DNA from: a bacterium
Lineage (GTDB): Bacteria > Patescibacteriota > Gracilibacteria > Peribacterales > Peribacteraceae
Direction of reading: 5' to 3'
NCBI GenBank assembly: GCA_027592135.1
Contig: JAQCIJ010000004.1
Coordinates: 1 to 55,019, forward strand
Length of the DNA: 55,019 bases
Position 1 is the stretch's first letter. The number at the start of each line of letters is the position of its first letter. The notes beneath the pieces were generated by a model. It saw only the letters and a program-made list of their open reading frames with translations, was not told the origin of the DNA and searched no databases. The position numbers and the translations under genes are program-made. Below, piece by piece: positions 22,971 through 31,437 of this stretch.

Positions 22971-25900
22971 TTAATCAATGGTTAGTGCCCGAATATCCTC
23001 ACTACTATTGCCCGACGTATCAATCGCTTTTACTTTGAGCTGATAGACTCCTGGCTCTTCGGTGATTGTGTAATCCAGTACGTATGGCTCTTTGGGCTTT
23101 GTCGTAAGTAAAGTGTTGCCGAGATAGAACTGGACATACTTGATGCCTCCCTCTTGGTCCTGTGCATCGACTTCCATATGTAGCGTCCCCCGTTTAGGTA
23201 ATCGGATATCCCCCTCTGGGAGAATAATATTAATCTGTGGAGCACGTTCGTCTTTTTCAAAAGAAAAGCTTACTCGAGAAGTCGCTTTGTTGTAATACTC
23301 ATCAGTCAATTCGATAGACAATACATGCTGACCAGATTCTGTGATAGAACTTGGAACACGAATGAGTTGAGTAAATGGTTCGGTATCTACCTTTACAACT
23401 TTCTTGCCATCAATGGAGTACACAACAGAAAGTACTTTAGCCTTAGAATCGATCTTCAGCTTTGGCTTAAACGTCGGATACGTTGCAGTGCCATTCGGTG
23501 CTGGTACTACGATGTGTACAGAAGGCTTTTCCAGTCGTCCAGGAGTGAGTGCCAGTGTGCAGTTTTCTGTCGGAGCAATTGGCATTGGCAGAAGTGCACC
23601 TGAGTGATCTGGGGCGGCGTACCATAGCTCCATTTGCTCTCCCACCCACTTTTGCACCCCCTCTTCCCAAGTGGGCCAACGGTCTGGAAGCAAACTATGT
23701 GCAGCGATAAAGCTTCCTTCCTCCTGAGCATCAATAGGACATTCTTCTGATGCAAGAAGCCGCGTTACCTTATCAATAGTTAACTGTACACATGCAGGGT
23801 CTTGTAATTTTGGAGCACGTTCTTGCAAAAACACATCTGCACGTCGATATGCTACCGGTGTACATGTTGTCGGAAACTCACCAGACAATGTAGAAATCTG
23901 CGGAGTAATAAGCCCCTCTGGCTTCGTAAACTCCGTCTTAGGATTTTCGAATGTACGATGCACCGCAGCCATATAATCTCTCCAGATAGGACTTGCCGTA
24001 TTAAGGCCTCCAGCTCTGTCGTACATCGCCGCAGAGTTTGCATTTCCTACCCACACACCAGTAACAAGATTTGGTGTGTACCCAATAAGCCATGCATTAT
24101 CGGGCTTACGCAAAATGCATGCTTTGCGCTTTTTACCAGGGATAAGGTCCCCTGTTTGCGTGTCGTATACCTGAACATCTTTCCACTCGAGACACTTGTT
24201 ACTGGTTCCTGTTTTTGCAGCAGTTTTAAATCCTGGAATAGTAAGCTGTGTCTTCCAGTACTCTTCTGGTCTGACAGATTCATCACTCAACACCGAAGTA
24301 ATCTGATACGCGATACGTTCGTCGAGAACTTCTTTTCCATCACTATCATCTTCTGTAATAAACAAAATGTTTCCCTTCCTATCTGTTACCTTGCGAATAC
24401 TGATCACATCCTTAGCTCGCCCTCCACGTGCAATTGCACCATACGCATTTACCATTTCGAGAAGTGGTGTTTCTGCAGCCCCCAGTGCAAGAGGCCATCC
24501 ATATTCAAATTCACCACGCTCGAGTTGCAACTCTTCTTTTCGAGCAAGTGGTGTTGGCGCTCCGAGTGAAGCAACAAGTGTAAGAATTTCATTCTCTTCG
24601 CCTCCAAGAAAATATGCTTTAGCAGCAGGAACATTACGGGAGGCTCCAAGGGCACTCCGCATCGTCATCAGACCTAAAAATTTTGCATCAAAGTTCTGTG
24701 GTTCATCATCACCAATTTTTGTGGGAACATCATAGATAGGAGTTGCTGGGCTATACCCCTTTTGGAATGCTGATGCATACACAAATGGCTTAAACGAAGA
24801 CCCTGGCTGACGTGGAGAACGTGCCATATCAATCTTTCCTCCTTTCTCTGTATCGTTATAATCCATGTTTCCGACATACGACAAGATTTCATTTGTCTCT
24901 GGATCTATCGCAACAAGTGCCATATTCTCTCCACCATATCGCAGCACAAGATCTTCTCGGTGGCGTTCTATTGTACTTTCTGCGCGCTGCTGCATATCCC
25001 AATCTAGAGACGTCTCTATGCGCAAACCTCCTTGCTCTAGCAGGCCTTCTTCGGAGGTACCTGCAAACATCTCTTCGACTTGCTCGCGTACCCACAAGAC
25101 AAAGTGAGGAGCACGGATATCTTCACGTGAAGGCTCAAATGTCATCTCTTCTAACTCTTCTAAAGCCTCAAGGCGCTGCGCTTCTGTTATAAATTCCTGA
25201 TTCTGCATGTTACGCAATACCTGATCTGTTCGACCTCCTATATAGAGAAGTGCAGATCCTGTTCCTGCGTAGCCTCCCAGTAGTCCAATAGTAATATTTT
25301 CTGGTTGGATATCTGAAACCCTGGTAATAGAACCATCGATAATTCCCTGATGTATGTGATCATCAACTTCTGTGTGTACATGTACTCCATACGGACTAAA
25401 GTATGATGGCCGCTGTGGAAGCGATGCAAGAATCGCAGACTGAGCAAGGGTAAGCTTATCTGCTGTAGTATTAAAATAACGCTTTGCAGCTTGCTCGACA
25501 CCGTACGCATTGCGACCAAAAGGAATCCAGTTAAGATACAGCTCTAAAAGCTCTTCTTTTTCAAATTGCCCTTCGAGCTGACATCCAAGAATAAATTCTT
25601 TAATTTTTCGTTGGTAGCGATTTTCCTCCTGCAGGTTGAGCGCATTACGCGCTAACTGTCTGGTAATAGTAGAGCCTCCACCAGCACGTCCAAGTCTAAA
25701 TACCACACGGGCAATAGCACGCACATCCAAACACCCACGGGTATAAAATCGTTCATCTTCAATAGCAATTGCTGCACGCTTTGTATGAATTGGAATACTA
25801 CTTCCAGGAATAAATGTACGATCTTCTTCATTAAACAATCGATACAACTCTATACCGTTACGATCCGTGATAACTGTGCTCTGTGAAGCAAGTAAACTTG

Positions 25901-26132
25901 ATGGGTCTGATATATCCGGAAGTGTAAACCAGATAAGAGCGCTGTACGCAACGGTAGCTATAGTACATCCGATACCCGTCTTTATGATCAAGCTTTTGCG
26001 ACTACCTCCTCCTCTACGAGGAATACGTCTCCACATACTACGTAAAGATGCCAAATACGATACGCGTGGTGTTAATTCACGTTTGGCCCCCAGAGTTCTG
26101 GAGTGAAAATTGCGACGTCTAAATGGTATCAC
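22971..26132 (-). CDS. Class A penicillin-binding protein (GT51 + transpeptidase)
   Basis: About 1053 residues; polymerises and cross-links peptidoglycan. Residue numbers count from the upstream ATG reading (start at 26150). A basic cytoplasmic tail and one helix (about 55-76) lead the GT51 domain, with the catalytic acid in EDERFYTRGC (131-140) and GGSTITRQLARNAL (158-171). The transpeptidase has S451xxK454 (PGSSFKPF), S504xN (ASRN) and KTGTS (646-650). The C-terminal 300 residues hold a proline-rich link and Ig-like repeats, longer than usual for PBP1a. I prefer the GTG at 26132 because TATAAT (minus, 26139-26144) lies exactly 6 nt before it, inside the first codons of the ATG reading. Single-gene transcript. 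Confidence 0.93.
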   Translation of the reverse strand: MIPFRRRNFHSRTLGAKRELTPRVSYLASLRSMWRRIPRRGGGSRKSLIIKTGIGCTIATVAYSALIWFTLPDISDPSSLLASQSTVITDRNGIELYRLFNEEDRTFIPGSSIPIHTKRAAIAIEDERFYTRGCLDVRAIARVVFRLGRAGGGSTITRQLARNALNLQEENRYQRKIKEFILGCQLEGQFEKEELLELYLNWIPFGRNAYGVEQAAKRYFNTTADKLTLAQSAILASLPQRPSYFSPYGVHVHTEVDDHIHQGIIDGSITRVSDIQPENITIGLLGGYAGTGSALLYIGGRTDQVLRNMQNQEFITEAQRLEALEELEEMTFEPSREDIRAPHFVLWVREQVEEMFAGTSEEGLLEQGGLRIETSLDWDMQQRAESTIERHREDLVLRYGGENMALVAIDPETNEILSYVGNMDYNDTEKGGKIDMARSPRQPGSSFKPFVYASAFQKGYSPATPIYDVPTKIGDDEPQNFDAKFLGLMTMRSALGASRNVPAAKAYFLGGEENEILTLVASLGAPTPLARKEELQLERGEFEYGWPLALGAAETPLLEMVNAYGAIARGGRAKDVISIRKVTDRKGNILFITEDDSDGKEVLDERIAYQITSVLSDESVRPEEYWKTQLTIPGFKTAAKTGTSNKCLEWKDVQVYDTQTGDLIPGKKRKACILRKPDNAWLIGYTPNLVTGVWVGNANSAAMYDRAGGLNTASPIWRDYMAAVHRTFENPKTEFTKPEGLITPQISTLSGEFPTTCTPVAYRRADVFLQERAPKLQDPACVQLTIDKVTRLLASEECPIDAQEEGSFIAAHSLLPDRWPTWEEGVQKWVGEQMELWYAAPDHSGALLPMPIAPTENCTLALTPGRLEKPSVHIVVPAPNGTATYPTFKPKLKIDSKAKVLSVVYSIDGKKVVKVDTEPFTQLIRVPSSITESGQHVLSIELTDEYYNKATSRVSFSFEKDERAPQINIILPEGDIRLPKRGTLHMEVDAQDQEGGIKYVQFYLGNTLLTTKPKEPYVLDYTITEEPGVYQLKVKAIDTSGNSSEDIRALTID

Positions 26133-26138
26133 CACACT

Positions 26139-26144
26139 ATTATA
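26139..26144 (-). promoter_or_regulatory. -10 box TATAAT of leaderless PBP promoter
   Basis: Minus-strand TATAAT is followed by AGTGTG and then GTG (26130-26132), which begins the refined PBP reading frame. This fits the 6-nt spacing of other starts here. Confidence 0.6.
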
Positions 26145-26199
26145 TCGCATTCCGAAAAAAATGGTGAACTTAAGATGAAAATAAGTCTATACTAGAAAC

Positions 26200-26463
26200 A
26201 TGAGAGTAAGTGGACTCTTTGCAGGCGGTATTACATGGTCAGACATTGTGGCTAATATTATTGGCACACTTGGATCTACGATATTCGCCGTTTCTGCAGC
26301 AGCGTTTCTTATCGGATCACTCATGTATATATCGGGATTTATTAGTGAGGAAAACAAGAATAAAGGAAAGAATCTGATGATTGGAGCTCTGTTTGGGATG
26401 GGAATAGTCCTATCGGCTAAGGCAATATTTAACACGGCATACTTCTTTGTATACGGGAACTAA
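26200..26463 (+). CDS. VirB2/TrbC-like small two-helix membrane protein
   Basis: 87 residues with an N-terminal amphipathic part and two helices (TIFAVSAAAFLIGSLMYISGF; LMIGALFGMGIVLSAKAIFNTAYFF) joined by a lysine-rich loop (SEENKNKGKN). This hairpin layout is that of type IV secretion pilin-like (TrbC/VirB2) proteins, common as lone genes in Patescibacteria. TATACT (26188-26193) is 6 nt before the ATG: leaderless. No other secretion genes are nearby, so function is open. Confidence 0.7.
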   Translation: MRVSGLFAGGITWSDIVANIIGTLGSTIFAVSAAAFLIGSLMYISGFISEENKNKGKNLMIGALFGMGIVLSAKAIFNTAYFFVYGN

Positions 26464-26531
26464 AGTACAGAAAAATTTTCTTAGCGTAATACTTTGCGAA
26501 AGAGAAAGATCGACTAGAATACTTCCTAGCG

Positions 26532-27134
26532 ATGTACAACGATTCTTCTCCAATGAGCAAAACGCTTGAACGGCTTGAAGAAGCTGAGCAACTTAAGCTT
26601 ATAGGTCAAAACAGTGCAGCACTTCTTATCCTAGAAGAGCTTCTGATCGAGGATCCAGAGAATATTTCCGCATTAGAAGAAGTTGCAGATAACGAACTAA
26701 GCTTAGAGCACTTCAACCGGGCACAGGCTGCAGCTGCACGTGCAATTGCACTCGACGCAGAAAGTTATACAGGGCACTACATCCTTGGTTTTTTGCGCTC
26801 TGTAGAAAAGCAGTGGGAAGAAGGAATAGTGCACCTTAAAAAGGCAAACTCTATTCGTCCAAATAATGCAGAGATCCTCCGATGTCTCGGTTGGGCGCTG
26901 TTTAACTCTGGTCAACGTGCACAAGGTATTGTGACATTAGAACGTGCGCTAAATCTTGATAGTGAAAATCCACTTACACTGTGTGATCTTGGTGTTGCGT
27001 ATCTGCAAACACGCAATATTGTTAAAGCAAAATCACTATTCGACCGTGCATTAGAGTTAGAACCAGAAAGTCTGAAGGCATTGGAATGCATAAAGGCTGT
27101 GCAGAAACTCGAAGAAGTACTCAAAGAAAGCTAA
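26532..27134 (+). CDS. TPR-repeat protein
   Basis: 200 residues, almost entirely tetratricopeptide repeats (for example ALLILEELLIEDPENISALEEVADNEL, AAAARAIALDAESYTGHYILGFL, ILRCLGWALFNSGQRAQGIVTLERALNLD, LTLCDLGVAYLQTRNIVKAKSLFDRALELEPES). No signal peptide, so a cytoplasmic scaffold. It ends 20 nt before ftsX and probably shares its transcript, though ftsX has its own -10. TAGAAT (26515-26520) precedes its ATG by 11 nt. Confidence 0.85.
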   Translation: MYNDSSPMSKTLERLEEAEQLKLIGQNSAALLILEELLIEDPENISALEEVADNELSLEHFNRAQAAAARAIALDAESYTGHYILGFLRSVEKQWEEGIVHLKKANSIRPNNAEILRCLGWALFNSGQRAQGIVTLERALNLDSENPLTLCDLGVAYLQTRNIVKAKSLFDRALELEPESLKALECIKAVQKLEEVLKES

Positions 27135-27154
27135 ACCCTGTATACTGCATCGTG

Positions 27155-28111
27155 ATGATTTCACGAACAGTATTTATCAGAGGTGTTTCTCGTGGCGTAC
27201 GTACTCTTACGCGAGAAAAGCAATGGCTTACAGCCCTAGGGGCTCTCTTTGGTGTATTTCTTATGGTGCAATTATTAGTGCTGGTACTAATGGGGCTAGA
27301 GGGCATGCAAGCAATGCTAAGAAGCCGTACAAATATGCAATTAGAAATACATACATCAGCAACCGATGCGCAAGTGCAAACATTTTACAGTGTACTCACA
27401 CGACTTTCCTACGTGGAAGACGCTGTATTTATTACGAAAGAAAAAGCGTATGCGCAGACCCAAAGCAAAGACCCAAAGCTATTTGGATTTCTTGAAGAAT
27501 ATAATATACAAAATCCATTTACAGATTCTATGAGCATCTCTCTTGTATCCTTAGAAGATTATGCCGCATTTGCCGATTTCATTGAAAAGCCAGAATGGAA
27601 ATCTGTCGTCAATCCAACGTACCTCTCTAAAGTTACAGACCAAGAACAACACGTCTTTGCATTACTCTCTATTACACAAGCAGGACGCTCACTGACTATT
27701 ATCATACTACTGCTCACTATTGTTGCATTGATATTTATTACAACAGAACTCATTCGCAGGCGAGCGATCGCCAAGTCGGATGAAGTACTTGTAGAACGTC
27801 TCGCAGGTGCTCAGCCATTCTCGATTGTATTACCGTTTATTACAGAGGCAACTATACTGCTACTCCTCTCTATTCTCCTCAGTTTTGGCGCTACCCTTAT
27901 ACTCATCGTACTCCTCCCGGTAATGATTCCTTCGCTACAGCCAAATGGGATCCTTGGCCCACTGCAGCAAGAAGTAGCCCCTCTGTTAGGGGCAATGCTA
28001 CCAATAATCATAATACTGGAAATAGCAATCGCTCCACTGATTGCAACCTGCGGTGCATGGCTCGGTATTCGTCCACAGATACAGTCGCCACGCATTTCTT
28101 TCGCCATCTAA
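27155..28111 (+). CDS. ftsX: Cell division ABC transporter permease FtsX
   Basis: 318 residues, FtsX topology: N-terminal cytoplasmic basic region (RGVSRGVRTLTREKQW), first helix, a large extracytoplasmic loop with the QVQTFYSVLTRLSYVEDAVFITKEKA pattern, then three more helices and the ABC-permease segment SDEVLVERLAGAQPFSIVLPFITEA. With FtsE, FtsX controls septal peptidoglycan hydrolases. ftsE is not in the window, although the two are usually adjacent. TATACT (27141-27146) lies 8 nt before the ATG. recO starts 1 nt after its stop. Confidence 0.9.
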   Translation: MISRTVFIRGVSRGVRTLTREKQWLTALGALFGVFLMVQLLVLVLMGLEGMQAMLRSRTNMQLEIHTSATDAQVQTFYSVLTRLSYVEDAVFITKEKAYAQTQSKDPKLFGFLEEYNIQNPFTDSMSISLVSLEDYAAFADFIEKPEWKSVVNPTYLSKVTDQEQHVFALLSITQAGRSLTIIILLLTIVALIFITTELIRRRAIAKSDEVLVERLAGAQPFSIVLPFITEATILLLLSILLSFGATLILIVLLPVMIPSLQPNGILGPLQQEVAPLLGAMLPIIIILEIAIAPLIATCGAWLGIRPQIQSPRISFAI

Positions 28112-28112
28112 C

Positions 28113-28766
28113 ATGGGAAAAACCATTGCACTCGAAGCAATCATCCTCAATACATATGATGTTGGTGAAGCAGATCGCTTTTGTATTCTCTTTACACGGG
28201 AACGCGGAAAGATAGCAGCCAGAGCACGCAGCGTGCGAAAGCTTAGCAGTAGAATGGGGGGCTCTCTTCTGCCACTACAGCATGTAAAGCTTCAGGTGCG
28301 AGAAGGATCTGCAGGATTTATGATTTCTGATGTGCAGAAAGTATCAATAATGGACTTCGAAGGTGTCTCTGCATTTATGAAAGCACAACAGGGAATGGAA
28401 TTGCTGCTCAATACTCTTCATGACGAAGAGCCAATGGAAAACTTATTTGATACAACACTGCAATTTCTAAAACTCAGTGGAGACCATACTGGACAATATG
28501 TACTACCATTTACGATTCGACTACTGCATATACTTGGGTCACTCCCTGGAATAGATAATACCTATTTTCAATACTGCTCAATTGTTCAAAAAGAATTTTT
28601 AGGTCTGGCTAAAGATGGTATGTGGAAAGATTTACCAGAGCTCTCTATAGATGATCGTAAAGTATTTTCTGATTTGTGTGCAAAGCTTCTGTCAGAGATT
28701 TCTTCGAGACCACTACGCGTTGGGAATGTCCTCAATGATATGCAAGGTGCTTGCAAGCAATCCTGA
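28113..28766 (+). CDS. recO: DNA repair protein RecO
   Basis: 217 residues. N-terminal OB fold: IALEAIILNTYDVGEADRFCILFTRERGKIAARARSVRKLSSRMGGSL is the classic RecO opening; a helical C-terminus follows with FTIRLLHILGSLPGID. RecO loads RecA at SSB-coated gaps with RecR. The usual zinc-cysteine cluster of the C-terminal domain is absent, and the protein is 20-30 residues shorter than E. coli RecO. Translationally close-coupled to ftsX. Confidence 0.88.
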   Translation: MGKTIALEAIILNTYDVGEADRFCILFTRERGKIAARARSVRKLSSRMGGSLLPLQHVKLQVREGSAGFMISDVQKVSIMDFEGVSAFMKAQQGMELLLNTLHDEEPMENLFDTTLQFLKLSGDHTGQYVLPFTIRLLHILGSLPGIDNTYFQYCSIVQKEFLGLAKDGMWKDLPELSIDDRKVFSDLCAKLLSEISSRPLRVGNVLNDMQGACKQS

Positions 28767-28774
28767 GCTACGTT

Positions 28775-30121
28775 TTACTGACCAAGCCAACTAGGAGCTA
28801 CTGGACTACCTCCAATCTGCGTGAAGTTCGGTCTTGCTTCGTAGTAGGAATAAAACGGCTCAATATCCTCTGTACCATCTATGTCTCGCATCACACGGAA
28901 CCATGCAGACTGCATACCAGGGACAGCTTTTCCTGCAATACGTGTTTCTCCTGGAGGAATATCTGTTGTGTATTCTGTGCGATCTGGAGGAGGTTCTCGT
29001 CTATCCCAAACGTAGGGTCCTATGATCTCCACCTCTCGCTCATCGCGCATACCATAGTAAATAAAGAACGCACGATCTCCTTCTATGTGCGTCTGAATGA
29101 CAATCGCACTTGGTCCATCGTTAACGAACTTCATATCGGTGTACGGTGGATAAATTGTGGCGTCAGTTCCCTGTGGAGCATAATACTGCACTGCAAAACT
29201 ATGATTTCTTCTATCTGCTATAGGGTACCCATACTCCCAAATACCTCTATAGGCCGTAGTGCTCACCTGACACAATCCTCCTCCGTAGTCGGGCAATGTT
29301 TTATCTCCCAAAATCACCAACTCTTTTACATAACCAGTTTGTGCATTCACCGGACCCAATACTTCATTGAATGAAAATGTTTCTCCCCGAGCAATATAGT
29401 GCCCATTAAACTTTGAGAGACCTGCACTAATATTATGGCGTCGCGCATTTGCAGATCTCGAGAAATCTGATTCTCCAATGGCAATTACTTCTTGTATCCC
29501 GCTATCTTGAAGATCTGAATCCAGGACATGAATAATTGGTTGTCGCTCTGTCACGGACAAGTGAATATCCGTTACTCCTTTTTCTAATGCATCAATAATA
29601 AGTTGTGCGGTGCGATAGGTATCGACTTCTTTTCCTAAAAAGCCAACACCCTCAAAGGTAATCTCGTCACCTTCCTTTCGTATCGTCACCTCACCACGCG
29701 GCCTATCAATGATAGAAGAGATTTGCTCTGTAATTGTTGCTGCGATTGCAGCGCTATTCCATACGCTCTGAAGAGAGCGGGTAATACCTTCCGGCAGATC
29801 AGGAATACTATCCCCATCTACACGTAAAGTCTGCGGTGGTACTATCTCTGTATTATTATATGTCCACACCTCTTCTGTCTTACGCCACGATACATGTGCA
29901 TTTGGATTTAACGAAAACAAGTGATGATCGTAGCGGATCAATAATTCAGGATAATACGGCTTCGCCGTAACGGATAGAGGATAGAGGATAGTGGATAAAG
30001 CAAAGGCAAAAATAGAAATCATAAGAAAGAATGTTCCACTTTCCACTTTCCACTTTCCACTCCGCACATTTGCCATAAGACGAATTGCCTCATCAATCGA
30101 ATTATCTACCAGGAGCTTCAT
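28775..30121 (-). CDS. VanW-family cell-envelope protein
   Basis: 448 residues. After an N-terminal helix (FFLMISIFAFALSTILYPL) an extracytoplasmic region leads to the VanW domain: YIARGETFSFNEVLGPVNAQTGY, LPDYGGGLCQVSTTAYRG, RNHSFAVQYYAPQGTDATIYPP, with a C-terminal ETRIAGKAVPGMQSAWFRV part. VanW proteins are linked to peptidoglycan and vancomycin response, mechanism unknown. Two heptamer tracts flank the membrane helix (30034-30061, 29972-29999). The ATG at 30121 overlaps the RNase HI gene by 20 nt. Confidence 0.88.
   Translation of the reverse strand: MKLLVDNSIDEAIRLMANVRSGKWKVESGTFFLMISIFAFALSTILYPLSVTAKPYYPELLIRYDHHLFSLNPNAHVSWRKTEEVWTYNNTEIVPPQTLRVDGDSIPDLPEGITRSLQSVWNSAAIAATITEQISSIIDRPRGEVTIRKEGDEITFEGVGFLGKEVDTYRTAQLIIDALEKGVTDIHLSVTERQPIIHVLDSDLQDSGIQEVIAIGESDFSRSANARRHNISAGLSKFNGHYIARGETFSFNEVLGPVNAQTGYVKELVILGDKTLPDYGGGLCQVSTTAYRGIWEYGYPIADRRNHSFAVQYYAPQGTDATIYPPYTDMKFVNDGPSAIVIQTHIEGDRAFFIYYGMRDEREVEIIGPYVWDRREPPPDRTEYTTDIPPGETRIAGKAVPGMQSAWFRVMRDIDGTEDIEPFYSYYEARPNFTQIGGSPVAPSWLGQ
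29972..29999. repeat. Heptamer microsatellite (GGATAGA)4 in vanW
   Basis: Units GGATAGA, GGATAGA, GGATAGT, GGATAAA, just after the membrane helix of the VanW protein (STILYPLS). Confidence 0.85.
30034..30061. repeat. Heptamer microsatellite (TTCCACT)4 in vanW
   Basis: Four perfect 7-bp units, 28 bp, encoding SGKWKVESG just before the membrane helix. The same TTTCCAC unit borders the 46-bp element of the GT genes. Confidence 0.9.
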
Positions 30122-30683
30122 AGTGCGGAATGGGGTGTTCATCAAGAGCTTTGTTGACCAGTGCATCTGCACGATAGTTATCGCTACGCGGAATGTGTTT
30201 ATATGTAATATCATCAAAGCTCTGTGAGAGCTCGTTAATCTCATCAAAAAATGGCTTGAGTGTCGGCATTTTTACTTTGTACTCACCATTAAGCTGTTTC
30301 ACAATCAGTTCACTATCTAAGTGACATACAAGACGATTGGGGTGATAGCGTTTTGCAATTTTTAACCCTTCGACAAGCGCTTGATACTCAGCAACATTAT
30401 TGGTCTCTATGCCTATACGCTCACAGTGCTCACGAATAATCTCACCACGTACAGGGTCTTCTATAATAACCCCGATAGCAGATTGGCCGGGGTTACCGCG
30501 AGATCCTCCATCGGTAAAAAGGTGCAGCGTACCACCAATACTCGTTTGCTCTTCTCGCTCTTGTTGTAAGTCGTGTTGTTCCAAAGCGACAGTAAGTACT
30601 TCTGCGACAAATCGATTCCGATCATCTGCCCGAGAAAAAAGTTCCTTCAGTTTGCGCTCGAGAGAAGCAGGCAGCTGTATCAT
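30102..30683 (-). CDS. rnhA: Ribonuclease HI family protein
   Basis: 193 residues. The RNase H fold has all four acidic residues: TDGGSRGNPG (D), NNVAEYQAL (E), HLDSELIVKQ (D) and NYRADALVN (D). It cleaves RNA in RNA-DNA hybrids. An N-terminal 50-residue helical extension (SLERKLKELFSRADDRNRF...) is unlike short bacterial RNase HI and may bind substrate or a partner. Its 3' end overlaps the vanW start, so the two are coupled. Confidence 0.92.
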   Translation of the reverse strand: MIQLPASLERKLKELFSRADDRNRFVAEVLTVALEQHDLQQEREEQTSIGGTLHLFTDGGSRGNPGQSAIGVIIEDPVRGEIIREHCERIGIETNNVAEYQALVEGLKIAKRYHPNRLVCHLDSELIVKQLNGEYKVKMPTLKPFFDEINELSQSFDDITYKHIPRSDNYRADALVNKALDEHPIPHYEAPGR

Positions 30684-30690
30684 ATGAAAA

Positions 30691-30760
30691 GGATAGTGGA
30701 AAGAGGATAGCGGATAAAGGATACTCTCATATTATCCACTATCCGTTATCCGTTATCCAC
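30691..30760. repeat. Two heptamer microsatellites around the 3' end of the DUF1858 gene
   Basis: 30691-30725: five related units GGATAGT/GGAAAGA/GGATAGC/GGATAAA/GGATACT. 30733-30760: TATCCAC, TATCCGT, TATCCGT, TATCCAC. The two are mutually inverted in sequence and could pair; the second encodes the last residues and stop of the DUF1858 protein. Confidence 0.85.
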
Positions 30761-31285
30761 TCCTCCACACCCACACTCAGCATCCTCCCCCTTACAACAC
30801 TTACCCCCCTCTTCTTCAGGAACATCTAACTTAAACCTTCCATCACGTACATCGATTGTAGAACCTCCTATGCGACTGAGTGTTAAAACAGAAGCAAAGA
30901 TACGAACATCAGATACTTCTGCATTGGTAAATTCTATGTCACCGAGAAGTGGTTTTTCCTGAAACTCCAAACAAAAGCCTCCTTGTTCATCCAAAGTCAC
31001 TACAAGAATCTGATCATCTTTTTTCTCAACTGCAGCAATATCGCGAATTCCACGTGCAGCATCTGCCGTAATAACAAGTGTCTGCGGACGCTTTGGTGCA
31101 TCGCCAAGTGCGCTGTTGATATCTTCTACCAATGCCTCGACAGTATCCTCGTCAAACCCGTGCATTTGGCATCCCTCTGCAAGTGTTTCGACTCCACCAA
31201 CACTACAAGAGAAACAGTGCAGACCATATTCAATCATAATGTCAGCGCTTGATGGCACAAGTGTCATTATTTCTCGCACGGTCAT
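30746..31285 (-). CDS. DUF1858 - A-type Fe-S carrier fusion protein
   Basis: 179 residues. Residues 1-65 are a DUF1858 domain (MTVREIMTLVPSSADIMIEYGLHCFSCSVGGVETLAEGCQMHG), similar to the N-terminus of ScdA-like iron proteins and carrying C-x2-C. Residues about 75-155 resemble an IscA/HesB A-type carrier (ITADAARGIRDI, GFCLEFQ, TLSRIGGSTIDV). The tail is cysteine-rich (GKCCKGEDAECGCGG). It probably carries Fe-S clusters. I start at the conserved MTVREIM; upstream in-frame codons are made of microsatellite. Confidence 0.78.
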   Translation of the reverse strand: MTVREIMTLVPSSADIMIEYGLHCFSCSVGGVETLAEGCQMHGFDEDTVEALVEDINSALGDAPKRPQTLVITADAARGIRDIAAVEKKDDQILVVTLDEQGGFCLEFQEKPLLGDIEFTNAEVSDVRIFASVLTLSRIGGSTIDVRDGRFKLDVPEEEGGKCCKGEDAECGCGGVDNG

Positions 31286-31312
31286 ATGTTTATTGATAGT
31301 AGCCGAAGACAC

Positions 31313-31384
31313 GTTTGAAAGTTTGAAAGTAAAATGTTTGACCATACTAGCATTCAAACCTTCAAACCTTCAAACCTTCAAACA
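31313..31384. repeat. Octamer repeats (GTTTGAAA)2 and (TTCAAACC)4 upstream of the DUF1858 gene
   Basis: 31313-31328 has two GTTTGAAA units, 31353-31384 four TTCAAACC-type units. They are complementary to each other and could form a stem across the promoter region of the DUF1858 gene. Confidence 0.85.
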
Positions 31385-31437
31385 TTTTGTAGGGCAAGTT
31401 ACGACTTTTTCTTGAAGGCAGTGTAGTATGTGCTGGT

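Noticed and set aside
26133-26150. ATG at 26150 as the PBP start
   Set aside because: The TATAAT lies inside its first codons, while the GTG at 26132 is exactly 6 nt downstream as for other genes here.
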